DNA from: Gordionus sp. m RMFG-2023
Taxonomy: Eukaryota > Nematomorpha > Gordioida > Chordodea > Parachordodidae
Length of the DNA: 64,000 nucleotides
NCBI RefSeq assembly: GCF_954871325.1
Contig: NC_088777.1
Location: 43,625,366-43,689,365, forward strand
Direction of reading: 5' to 3'
Of the stretch, positions 21,349 through 33,500 are shown one piece after another. Below the pieces are notes generated by a model, which saw only the letters and a list, made by a program, of their open reading frames with translations, searched no databases and was not told the DNA's origin. A program made the position numbers and the translations under genes. Numbering within the stretch: the first letter of the stretch is position 1; each line of letters opens with the position of its first letter.

Positions 21349-23696
21349 CAGGGATTCGAACCGAACCCGAACCCGGAGAAGTGAACCCGGGTTTTTAAAA
21401 AAAACTCTGAACCCGAACCGAACCTGAACCCCATTTATAAAATTTTCAAAACCCCGAACCGAACCCAAGAATTTTATTTGAACCCGGGTTCAACCGGGTT
21501 CAGTGTATTATTTAAAATCATATATTAATATATGTAAATACAAATATTATATTTTCAAATTTCCAATTAAATGAAGTGTTAATAAATTTTAAACAACTTA
21601 ATTCATTTATGCCATTTTTTAATTTATTCTCGATTCCTATTGGAGTGTTAAAAAATTAAACAATTGAATTAATTTACGCCATTTATTTTTAAATTTTTAT
21701 CTTATTATTCTTAAAGATTATTAATTAGAAAAAAATGGTTAACAAATCAAAGTAAAAATTATTATATTGTTAATTTAAAAAATTCTAAACATCTAACTTA
21801 AAAATTGTTAAATGTAGGGCAGTTTTTGTGAACTTATTAAAATGATTTTAAAATTTATATATGCTAATCATTTATTTTTGGTTCAGATTAATTTTTACAA
21901 GATATTAATGAAGTGCATATTATAAATGAAATTAAATTTATAAATATCTCTTTTTTAATTCTGAAATCATTGCTATTTAAAAAAATTGTTCTCTTTTTAT
22001 AGATTTAAGATTAAAGATAAAGTCATATTTGATAAACATTTTACCCTTAATACAATAGAAAAAAAATAATATGTTCATATTGCAAAGTAAAAATGTCTGG
22101 TAATCACTTGTCAAATTTAGAAAGACACCTGGAAAGAAATCACAACAATGAATATTTAAATTATTTAAATGAAAAAACCAAATATCAGGAATTTTTATTG
22201 GCAAAAAAAACCTAAAATTAATATAGAAACCTTTTTTCCAAAAAAGCATATAAGTATAAATATATCATCTAATGATTTGATGAGTTCTATACTAGAACTT
22301 GTTACTGTAAATGGCCGGCCTTTATCAATTATTGAAGATTCGGGATTTCAAAGAATTATAAATCCACTCCTATCTGGGCTCAATTTGGTTATAAACAAAG
22401 AAAATTTATCCAGAACTATTAATAAAACAGCCCACAGCAGATGAGGAAAATATGAATGTAAATGTATATAAATATGATATTGATGATATACAAAATACTT
22501 TTTTATCAACTATTATATCCTATCCGATTTATAGTGTACGGTGTGCAGCTCACACACTTCAGCTGGCACTTCAAGATGCTATAAAATTATCACCAAAGCT
22601 AGGAGCCTAAATTTAAAATTAAGACATCCCACTTACCAAAAGTTATTAAAAAATATGAAACTCCCTAAGCCTGTGTTAGATTGCCACAGATGGCATTCAA
22701 CCCATGATATGTTAGAAAGGCTGATTTTACTAAAACCCAATATCGAAGATTTTTTTTCAGAGCAATCTGATTATTTATTGACTGAAGATTGGAAAGAGAT
22801 AATAACGATTGTTGAAATTTTAAAACCGCTAAAAATCACAACCAAACAATTCCAATCTGAACAGTTAACACTGACAGATTTTTATGCAGCATGGTTAAGA
22901 TGCTGCATCGAACTGGAAAAAAATCCATACCATTTTGCTCAATTACTATATTCTTGTCTTAAGAACAGAGAAGAAAGGTTTATAAAGAACGAAATTCTCT
23001 TAGGTGCCATATACCTGGACCCAAGATACAAGGTTAATTAAAAGCTTAGTAAATTAATTATTTTAGATTTATATTAAAATTGTTATTTTATGGAATATTT
23101 AAATATAAACAATATAAATCCTTACAATAATTACTGGATTTAGCGATTATAAAAGATTAGATAAAAAAGAAAATATTTTGCATTTTTGGGAGTCTGCTAA
23201 GCTGGAACACCCTGAATTATATATTTTATCTAAAATCTTATTTGCTGTTCCTGCAACCCAAGTTAATTTATCATATTTTCACATATAAATATACATTTAA
23301 CATAGGTTAGCGTTGAAAGATCTTTTTCACATTTGAAATTCATTCTTTCACCACATAGATCGAGGATGAGTGAACAACTCTCGGAAGATATTATGCTAAT
23401 ACGTCTAAATAAAATTTTTAAAATTGATACATGACTATATGCTTTGTATTTTTAACTATATTTGCCTATAAATAAAATAAAAAATTTATTTTTTATATCA
23501 AATTTATGTCTAGTTTTTTATTATGATTTAAATATAGAATTTTTTTTATCAACTCAAAAATTCTTGAACCCGAACCGAACCCGAACCAAACCCGGGTTCA
23601 AAAATATTTCCCTGAACCGAACCCACCTTTTTTTTTATACCCCGAACCGAACCCGAACCGAACCCGGGCAAAAATTTTGTCGGGTTCGCATCCCTG
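21349..23696 (+). mobile_element. hAT element B, 2348 bases, with TIRs and TSD
   Basis: It starts CAGGGATTCGAACCGAACCC and ends GGGTTCGCATCCCTG, with subterminal arrays of GAACCCGAACC and GGGTTC on both sides. Perfect 8-base duplications GATATTGG flank it. It carries a BED-finger hAT transposase gene in several pieces. It is inserted in another hAT. The perfect target duplication suggests a fairly recent insertion compared with its host element. Confidence 0.95.
22060..23440 (+). pseudogene. hAT transposase of element B (BED-finger type)
   Basis: Pieces in order: the second half of a BED zinc finger (HLSNLERHLERNH, about 22110-22145); a middle part with CAAHTLQLALQDAIKL (22545-22590), here in a different frame from its continuation; a long open piece 22541-23041 with KPVLDCHRWHSTHDMLERL, LKPLKITTKQFQSEQ and a LGAIYLDPRYK end; and the C-terminal dimerisation part near 23310-23430 (VSVERSFSHLKFILSPHRSR, then EDIMLIRLNK). 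The gaps may partly be small introns of 50-130 bases, as is common in this family, but at least one frame change near 22.58 kb argues that the gene is no longer functional. Confidence 0.8.
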
Positions 23697-24599
23697 GATA
23701 TTGGAGATAATTTTGCTACATATCATTTAGACAAAGTAATTTCCATATCTTTTCCTAAATTACCTAAATATTTTAATCTCGATAAAAAAGATATGCCAAA
23801 TGTTTTATCATCAAACAAGACTAGTAGCTTTTCAACTTGAGAATTTAATGGTAATATATTAAATAAATTATCAATGTGTAGCTCAAACTTTAAAATAAGA
23901 TTTGAATCAGTATCTCTAATAGATTTTGAGCTAAATGAGTTTATTTGAAAGTTGATTTCTGGCTCAGTCCAAACATGGTATATTTCAACTGGCTACATCA
24001 GACTCATCTATTTAATAATGATATTTTATAAATTATTATTTAGATGTTAAACATAGCTGCTATTTATTGCTCTTAACTGAATCCAAAGGGCAACTTGATA
24101 GGTAACCTTAAATAATACTAAATTAAACCAGGATACCCTGGCCAGATCAAAAACGCCACTTACTTTAGACGATTTTTTTGAAATCAATGAGAAATAAATA
24201 ATACTATTGGAAATCCTCTATCTAAAAATATTCAAATAAAATTTTTTGATGATTTTTCTAATATAAAAAATATGTATATTAAATTAACACTGCATTCTCA
24301 TTTGAACAATTTTTTAGTGCGGCAAAACTTATACTTTTTGACCGTTGCTCTAAAGTTGGAGATGACGTTAAAGAAATGTTATTATTGTTGATACAATAAA
24401 TATAAATAAAATATATACATATTTAAAATTATAGTCATATTTTTATACCAATATTTTTTATTCGTGGAAATAGAGATACATAAAAAATTCTAAAATAGCG
24501 TAAAAAGTAGATATAGTACTTTTTAAACTAAAAATGTGATGTTTAGGCCTATACCCTCGTATTAAAAAATAACAAAGCATATGACAACATGGCAAATAA

Positions 24600-24900
24600 G
24601 TTGATTAATTGTATATCCCAAAAATTGTCTGTACAACTGTGGATTCTTGGTCAGCTTATCATCGGTTTATAAAATATATATTTTATAGATTGATATTATT
24701 GTCATTTTAAAAATGTTTAGCACACTATCGTTACCACTCAATTTTTTGATAATATTCATAAATGCAGTTTCTACAATTGAAAATGGTTGTAATTCTTCGA
24801 TTACAAAATTAAAAACTGTTTATCAACTGCTGATTGTGCCAATTTTATCTTTAATGTCGATGGATTCTGTATTTCAATGAGTGTGAGTTGATTGATTTCA
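24600..24900 (+). pseudogene. Fragment of another hAT transposase
   Basis: A short run reads as TVDSWSAYHRF, the hAT catalytic-domain beginning (usually TTDxWTS), followed by hydrophobic residues. Frames are broken within tens of codons. The remainder up to 25840 is AT-rich with nothing recognisable. Confidence 0.35.
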
Positions 24901-25840
24901 ATTTTTTTTATTACTATCTAAATGTTCTTAAAATCTTTCATTTTTGGGGTACAGTCTATCATTTTTTAATTAAAATATTATTAATTCCTGAATTTTTTAT
25001 TAAAAATAACAACTTCAATAATTAAAAATATATCTTAAAATTTTAATTGCATTTTTTAATCCCTCACTAAGCAGACATTAAAAATTGAAATTATGATTGC
25101 CAAAGATAATTTTTCAATTTCTTATCTTTATCAGAATTATCATTTAAAAAGGAATCAGGAAAAATACCAAGGTTATGTTCTGAAAACAATATTACTTCAT
25201 AGTTTTATTCCATATATATTTATTTAAAAATACATATTTATTTAAAAAAGTTTTTTAAAATCACTATTTTATTCTTTAAATTTATTAACAATTTGAAGTT
25301 AAACCAATAGCAATACTAAAACAAGAAATAAAAAATATTGTTTAAACCCAATATAATATTTTGACCCAATATCAATATTTAGTTAATCTAGGGTTTATAA
25401 TGTTACTTTCCGCCCTATAATATAATTTAATTGCTTATATTTTAATTTCAGGATTAAGCTTTTCAAAATATTATAAAAGAATACTTCTTTTATTGGTTAT
25501 TTTATAATACCCATGATTTAATATTCTATTAAAAGTAATGTTTAAAATAATATAGTAATTAATCTTTTTACCTTCATATACTTTTTTAAGTTTGAACGAA
25601 CATTGAGGTTAGAATATTTGTCCTGGGACTTAATTTTCATTTACAAAGTCTAGACTTTGTACTTTTAATTTTCTTTATTGGTGTAAATATGTTCCAATTG
25701 GGTCCAGGGAAGGGTTAAATCACATCTGAAAAAGTAAGTACTATGAATATAATATTCTTAAATAAATTATAAAATAGAATAATAATATTATTATTATCCT
25801 TTACTTTGAATTTTGAATGAATATTAATTAGATTAACATT

Positions 25841-26242
25841 CAGTGGCGTAGCTAGGAATTTTCCTTAGAGGGGGTCCATACATACAAAAACCTGGGAGGC
25901 TTCGCCCCCTAGACCCCCTTAAACGGGCCTTCGGCCGGGTTTATCCTAAAAATCATAACCATATCTTCGATAATATATAATAAATATATTTTTTAAATGC
26001 ATAAATAATATGTTATTATAATTTAGTAGATTATTCTCAAAGACTTTATAATAATACTATCCAGAATAACTTCAATAGTAATATAATATCCTTCCATATA
26101 CATCAAAACTAGAAAAATATAAATATTAATGGTATTTATTTGATATAAAGTCACTTTTAAGTCTTTTGAACGTATAATCTAAAAAATAAATTTGCTCTGG
26201 GAGGGGTCCAACCCGAAAACCACCCCCGTAGCTACGCCACTG
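25841..26242. mobile_element. hAT MITE, 402 bases, perfect 8-base TSD
   Basis: It begins CAGTGGCGTAGCTAGG and ends GTAGCTACGCCACTG, giving about 14 paired terminal bases. TTAACATT flanks it at 25833-25840 and 26243-26250. The left subterminal part holds GGCTTCGCCCCC and GGCCTTCGGCC hairpins, shared with the hAT starting at 55569. There is no coding capacity, so it must depend on a transposase of that family. Confidence 0.96.
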
Positions 26243-26379
26243 TTAACATTCCACTGATAATTTAACAATGAGAATTTAAAATAAGAATTATGAATCAAAA
26301 ACTCGACTTTAAAAAATAACTAAAAGTATTTATAGGACAATAAAAGGTTTTGCTTTTTAAAATAATTTTAAGAACAAAT

Positions 26380-26545
26380 CTGAAGTCACAAGTATTGCGT
26401 TATGGTTACTCAAAAAATAGAAATACGTTTCCATTACTCGTTACCTCTAGAAGTAGGTAACGATTGCATTTCCTTTTCTTCAAAAAATATAATGACGTTA
26501 CTTTTGACATTACTTTACACAACTAGAAGTAACCATACTAATATT
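26380..26545. mobile_element. Possible transposon end with TAACG words
   Basis: Alternating words GTTACC, TAGGTAACG and GACGTTACTTTT form imperfect inverted pairs, a pattern seen in hAT-type subterminal regions. No boundaries or target duplication could be fixed. Confidence 0.3.
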
Positions 26546-26799
26546 AATGCAAAAGCAAAAAACACCTTCGCTTATTGATTTTCTTGGTTATTATTATGAA
26601 GATTATCTGAAACATAAAAATTTGATTTTTCAAACAGCCGTAGATCCCAAAATTCTTTTTTTTATATAGATATGGTATGTTGATATTTATAAAAATTTAT
26701 CTTATTGTAATATTTTTAATATTAAATTTGAAAATAAATCCATGAAACCCAAATCAAGGGCCTCCTTGAAAATATATTAAACTTAAAATTTTCCAATTC

Positions 26800-27400
26800 A
26801 TCCTGGCTTCAGGCCATCCTTCCCGCAAGTCTGGTGGTATTGGTATCCGGTCCCCGATAGAAGTATCCTTATCAGCCTTTATCTCATCTCATCTGGCTGC
26901 TCAATCAATTATCGATTTGGACCCACTCCTTTAATACTGACCTTTCACAGACCTTCGCCTTCTGGGATAGCAATGGCCTTCCACCCTTTGTCTTCCTGTT
27001 TCCAGCATTCAAAAAGACTAGGATGCTCCTCTGATCCCCCGTTTCTTTGAATAACTAATTTCGAACAGGCCCTTTGAGGACAATCCCAATAAATGCAAAC
27101 TAAGGTTACGAATTATTGGAAGCCATCCCCAGTTCCAATCGGACCTCCGACTGGTGAACAGCTAAGCATTTCCATAGCCCTCTGTCTTGGCTGTATTGCT
27201 GTTGTTCCCTCCATATTTATAACCTGGCCATCCCATTGATCGAAAGCTTATTATATATTGCCTGCATGCGTTTAAAAATGCCATCGAATTCCTAAGTAGT
27301 ATAAAGCAACGCCCCATATTATGCCTGCGTTTACCCTTACTAGCAGAAGAATATTGTGAACCTTCCTAAATCATCCACTCTTTAGTGGTACCGTCAATAA
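26800..27400 (+). pseudogene. Possible LINE 3' relic, unusually GC-rich
   Basis: This stretch is much richer in G and C than its surroundings. One frame near 27130-27230 reads VPIGPPTGEQLSISIALCLG, resembling the segment after the reverse transcriptase of some LINEs (pattern LG-x-x-L-x-x-E-x-L-R-I-x-V-A-L-R-L-G). Other pieces lie in other frames (SSWLQAILP near 26800). The assignment is tentative. It ends about 140 bases before the SPATA20 start codon. Confidence 0.4.
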
Positions 27401-27542
27401 AACGGGTAAACATTATGTATGGGATCTATAATGAAGATGCATGACAACCTAGTGGGTGATAATTGCATTTTGGCGAATGAATGAAAATTTCAAATTTTAG
27501 TTTATGCTTAGGAATTTTGTTAAGAAATTATCAATTAAACAC

Positions 27543-30500
27543 ATGAGTAACACAAATAAATTAATTAATCAAAAATCACCTTATTTATTACAACATGCAA
27601 CTAATCCAGTTCTTTGGTAAAATATAATTTATATTCATCCATATTTAAAATATAGGCATGCATGGGATAGGGAGGCACTTCAAGAAGCAAAATCTAAAGA
27701 GAAAATTATATTCTTGTCAAGTTTTGAAAAAAATATTAATTATGTATATTACTGAATTGAAATCTTATAGTTGGTTATTCTACCTGCCATTGGTGTCATG
27801 TTATGGAAAGAGAATCATTTGAAAATCCTGAAATAGCAAAAATAATGAACACTCATTTTATCAATATCAAGGTGGATAGAGAAGAAAGACCAGACATTGA
27901 TAAAACTTATATGACATTTGTTCAGGTAATTATTTTGTTCTTTTATTAAAATGTGTTTTATATTATAAATATTTAAATTATTGCAGTGTAAACCCTAAAA
28001 TTCATCTCACCATTTACTTCTTTTTTTAAAGAACATATTTCTAATTTGCAACAGTGGCGTAGCCAGGATTTTATCATGGGGGGGGGGGGGTTTAAAATTT
28101 TTTGGGGGAGCTTCGCCAACCTCCCATTTTTTTTGAACACTTAATTACTTACATTTTTGGATTTGTTAAAATTGTTTTATATTTTCATATAACAAAATTT
28201 TAGGGTATTTTATTATATATTTTACATTCCTTTATTTATTCATATTTATATTTTTATTAATTTAAATATTTTCAAAATGTTAATATTTTATATAATACAG
28301 ATTTTAATATTAAAAATTATTATGTATAAAGACTATTTCAAAAAAAGTAATTTTTACAATTATATAAAATATATGTAATTCTTATGTAAATAATGGTATT
28401 TAAAGAATATGATGATATTATCTCATAAATAATACTTTTTTTACAAAAAAAAATTGATTATATATTAATAAAATTTTATTGCTATTTTTTGATTTGAATT
28501 AAAGAGAGATCTACTTTTCTCTGAGATTTTGCTAATTCATCTAGAATCAAATTTTTATCTAAAATAATCTCCTTATAAATATTCAATAGGGATAATCCAT
28601 TTAAATATTTTTCACCTGTTGTGTTTCTTAAATAGGTTTTTAACCTTTTTAAAGTTGAAAAAGACCTTTCATTAGTGCAGGTACTAATTGGCAAGGTAAC
28701 TAAAATAATTAATAATGTTTTGATATTAGGCAGGGAATCCAAAATGCAATTACACATGGAAAGGGCCTGCAGAGCATTTTTGGTCTCAAAGAATACCCTA
28801 TTCTGTCAAGATTTTTATACCAAAATTCGACATCACAAACTAACTTATCATATGAACCTACTAAATCATCAGCATAAAACTGAGATTTTTTTAATATTCT
28901 CTCGTGTTTCAAGTGTAATCAACAGTTTAGACTCAACCGGCAAAAGAAAATAAAAGCTTTTTAAAATATAATTATGACTAATAAATCTTTCTTTTAATTG
29001 AAACAAAAATGTATCAATAAGGGGAATAAAAATGTTTATTTTATCCTCAATCGTAGATGCATCAATATGTGATCAATTGGATTGTCTAGAGACTACTCTA
29101 GGTTTAAAAATTTCAATTCCAAACATATTAGCAATCCATTTACTTTTTCATATATTTCATGAAATTTTTCATCCACATTCTCTCTGATATTTGTTAATAT
29201 TTCAACAATATCCTTTGTTCTATTCATAATCTCCCTTAAATCCAAATCAATTTTTTGTAGCATTTTGCGAAAATCATATGTATAATTAAATAAAAAATAA
29301 ACACATTGAATTGAAATTTAAAACTGTGACTTAATAATAGCCTGCAAAAGATTTTCGGCATCTGCTGAATCCTTTTCCTTGCTTGATATATAAAATTCTA
29401 GTGCTGCAAAGACAACATCATATAGTTCAATAAAGAGTTTCACCGACTCTTGTCTTTCGATGAATCTGCTTGGACAAAATTTTTTTAGTTTTTATTTTTT
29501 GAGTCAATATCACGATACGTTTGAATAAATAACTCCCTTTTTTGCGTGGTGTGAAATTCATATTGAAAATGAGAAATATATATTTTTATAAAATGGAATA
29601 TGAACTAGACAACATTTATGAAATGCAAAATAATATAAAATTTATTTAATAAATATAAAAATAATCAAATGTGTTTTTACAATAAAAATTTTACTAGAGG
29701 ACTAGTTCCACATACTTTGGGTCTTTGGTAAGGCGTTTTTCTAAAAAAATTATTTTATTTTAAACTTTTCTCCTTGTTTTTCTTTTAAATTATTGTTTAT
29801 AGTGAAGTCACATATTTACACATTTTATGGGCATAGGGGATGGGGGATTTTTTTTATTAGCTTAAAATAATATATTTACAAAAAAGCCTGGAAGCAAAAA
29901 TAAACAATATTCTGCTATTTTAACTTTGCTTTATAAAAAAAGCCATGGTGAGAACAAATAAAAGAAAAAAATCAAAAAATTTTATAAGTAAGGAAAACAA
30001 TTGTTTATTGTGTAAAAAAATATACAAGCATCATAACAATCAAGACTGGTTTCAATGTCATAAATATAAAGTAGTCACTTGGAAGCTATTGCAATTTTTA
30101 TCCTTTTTTTATTTGCAAAGATTATAAATAATGTTCCCATTTTTTTGTTTATAAATGATTTTATATATTACCTTTATGCTTTAAATCATTTAATATGTTC
30201 TAATAAAAAAATATATAACTTTTGTATGGAAAATTAAGCAGAGCTTATAATAGTCTTGAGCAAAGGCTCATTCATCCTTAGATAGGGTCCACTCATTCCC
30301 AAAAAAAATTTTAGAAAAAATAAAATTTTGAAAAAAAGTATTAGATATGTATTTTTAAAATTTAAACCTACCTTAAAACTAATAGATCTGAACAAAATGA
30401 GATATTATTTGTTAAAAATGATAAAATACTTTAAATTTTATTAACCCTAAAAATTTAAAAAGTTACTTTTGCAGGTACAAATCATATAATGCATTATAAA

Positions 30501-33500
30501 AATTCTTCTTGCTGTCTGATAGAATTAAAAATTATAGCCGCATATGCATTATATAATTATTTAGTTTGTAAAAATTATCCCTTAGAGTTTAATACTCTAG
30601 AAAATAAAGCCACGTCTCCTTATTACCCCGGTCTCCACTATAATTTAAAATAAATAAAATGAAAGTTTAAAATATTTTTTAAAAAAGCTTGGACCCTGAA
30701 CCCTAAATTTAAAAAAAGGTTCGGGCTTGGGTTCAGTGAAATATCGAGGATTTGGGTTCAGGTTCTCATTCCTGATAAAAACAGACAATTATTTCTTTCT
30801 GGAATTTAAGAATGTTTTGTTTCATTGATTTCTTGAAATATCTTATGTATTCAAAAAAAGAGTTTTTGAAATCAAAATTTTTCTAACCATAGTCATGCCA
30901 TTCTTATATAATTACGAATCATATCCCACATCCGGTCATTATAGCTAATTTTCTTACTCATCATATGTCTGTCCCTTTTTTGAAGATTTATAATTTGGAT
31001 ATTTCTGCTAGGGATATTTTTCTGAATAACTATGATTCATGTGTTATTGATGATTTAAATCGTTAACTACTGAGTCAATATGATTCTTAAACCCTTTTCA
31101 TTTGACTATCACTCTAGACTTGTTATTAGAGTAAATAAGTTCTAAGATTTCTTTTTGAACTAAATTTCGCTTTTTTAAAGATTTTAATTTTCATGAGAAA
31201 AGTTATATATATCTTAATATTACATAAATTGTATTAACATGTTATACATTAGACTATGACAGGACATGGTGGCTGGCCTTTAAGCGTTTGGCTAACACCT
31301 ACCTTGAAACCGATATATGGTGGCACCTATTTTCCACCCTTTACCGATGGGCGATATATTGGGTTTAAAGATATAATGATTAATATTGCAAAACAAGTAA
31401 TTTATTCTCTTTTTATTGACCCTTTATATACATAAAATACATGTATACAATTAAGCTTTTTTTTAAAAAAAAACCTTTTAAACCATCATAGCACAGATGT
31501 TAAAAATAACACAAAAGTTTAAGTGGGATTCCCTCTTACCCCAATTTAGATATGCTATATCTTAGAGTTCATTTATTTGTCGCTTTTATATTTTAAAAGT
31601 ATATTACATAACTCTAATAAATTAGCGGTTATTTTAAGATTTTATGACAGCTTTTGCTAAGAGAGTCAATATAATTGTTACAATGTGGTATAAAAAAAAA
31701 TATTTAAATATAATTGACGATTTAGAATGTTTATCAAGGTCAAATATATTATATAATTTTTAATTAATAAAAAAGATTTATGAAAAAGTATTTTTCTATG
31801 CCATTAACTATTAAACAAAATCAAAATTAATTTTGTACGCTTATACTTTACCTAAAAATATTGAGATATTTTTTTATGAGTTAACTTTCAATGTTCATAT
31901 AAAGTAAGTTTTTGATATTTTATATTAATCAGAGTTGTTAAAGTTGTATCTATAAAAAATATCATATACATATCGTATATATATCTAGATATACTTTTAT
32001 AAAAAGGATCTATATTCTAGAGGTATCGGTATCTGTTTTTAGATACGATATACTTTTATTTAACCCTTTTTTATTTTAAAAGTAAAAATATTTGAATGTA
32101 AAATTTATTTTATCTCATATGGCATATAATTTAAATAAATATATATTAAAAAATATTTAGAATAATATAATAAAAATATATTTGATGTTCCATGACAAAT
32201 CATCAAAACGATTTTAAACCGGTCCCCTATCAGATCTTTTTAAAATTTTTTGTAAGAAAAAAATACCGATGATTTTATTACCATTTCCGGTTTTTGTTTA
32301 ATTTTTTTATCAATATTTAACATTATATATCTTTAAAAGGCCTACCATTAGGCTATATAAATAAATTTAATAAATGACACTTTTAGCTCAATTATATCCA
32401 AAGATATTAAAATTAAAGGGAGAGAATTTTACCCAAAATGCATTATTTTTTCGACCTTTAGTGGCCCGCGCATCGCTGTTTGGAGTTGAAGGCTAAACAT
32501 ATTTTTAGTTATAATATATGCAAACTATAAAGATTTTAGAAAAATCTAAGGGAGGGGGGGGGTTGAAACGTCATACATATATAAATATTTATTTTTATAA
32601 TGTAAAGGAATATTTAAATTCTTGCTTAGCCATGGCGCCCATTAATTAATAAAAACAGTACCATTGATGCACAAAATTATTTTAAGCAAATAAATTTACT
32701 AAGATTTTTTTAAAATAATTCTATGGATACTCCACTGTCCAAGTCAGTGTCGTAGTTTTATATATGAATGTATATTAATTTTTGCATAATGATAATCAAC
32801 TAAAATAAATAAGGTTGATTGGATTATAATTACCATAGAAGAACACGTGATATTAATATTTTTTTTTGTGTTGGAATAAAAATTGTAGATTATTACTTTT
32901 TCTTTCTTATAAAAAATTGATTATTAAAAAATCATAATAATAAAGTATTATAATAAAAGTATCGAGTTGTTACAAAATAACTGTCTTGAAATTCTTAGAA
33001 GGGATTCTCGTTGAGTTAGTTGTCCTTAAATTGTAATTTGATTGTAGGAAGGGATTTCAAGTAAGGGTATATATTTTTTCTTAGATTTTTCAGTGGTGCC
33101 GTGACCAGGATCGAAAGAGTGGGCGTGATTCGGTTTTAAAGGTAAAACAAAATTTTTGTTTATATATATTATATGATAAATTTTGACCCCACATTAGTAC
33201 TATCCATTGTATTGTGAATTTTTTTCTGGGTATAATATACATATATTCTTTTTATATAAGCATTTTTATTTAATTTGAATTAATTGGGCGGTGATCTTAA
33301 TTAAAAATTTATGAGCAAATGGTTTATTTTTTTAAGCATGGTGGGGAGCATAGTTTTGGTGATAAGGTTCTCGTTTATAAGGATCTGGGTTATAAAGTTT
33401 TGTATAAGAACTTTAATGAATTGGATTTAGGCAAGCAGCTGATTACTATTGGGATATTGGTGATTGTGTATTTATTGATAATTATATTGAAATTCTTGGT

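Larger units (their letters stand above)
21105..24540 (+). mobile_element. hAT element A, interrupted by hAT element B
   Basis: The left end CAGTGTTGTTAAAGTAGCGC is at 21105. The 3' coding relic at about 24290-24410 reads AFSFEQFFSAAKLILFDR followed by VGDDVKEMLLL, which is the hAT C-terminal dimerisation motif in a diverged form. A near-relative at 42.5 kb has the same motif and a matching CGCGCTACTTTT end. Element B (21349-23696) sits inside. Only short coding pieces remain, so this copy is dead. The right terminus is eroded, and 24540 is approximate. Confidence 0.65.

Noticed and set aside
21346-21362. tRNA B-box-like GGATTCGAACC
   Set aside because: It is the terminal repeat of hAT element B, with a mirrored end and a target duplication, and there is no A box or cloverleaf.
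27543-27925. Bacterial contamination suggested by YyaL-like protein words
   Set aside because: The gene has 13 GT-AG introns with consistent phases and the same base composition as its surroundings.
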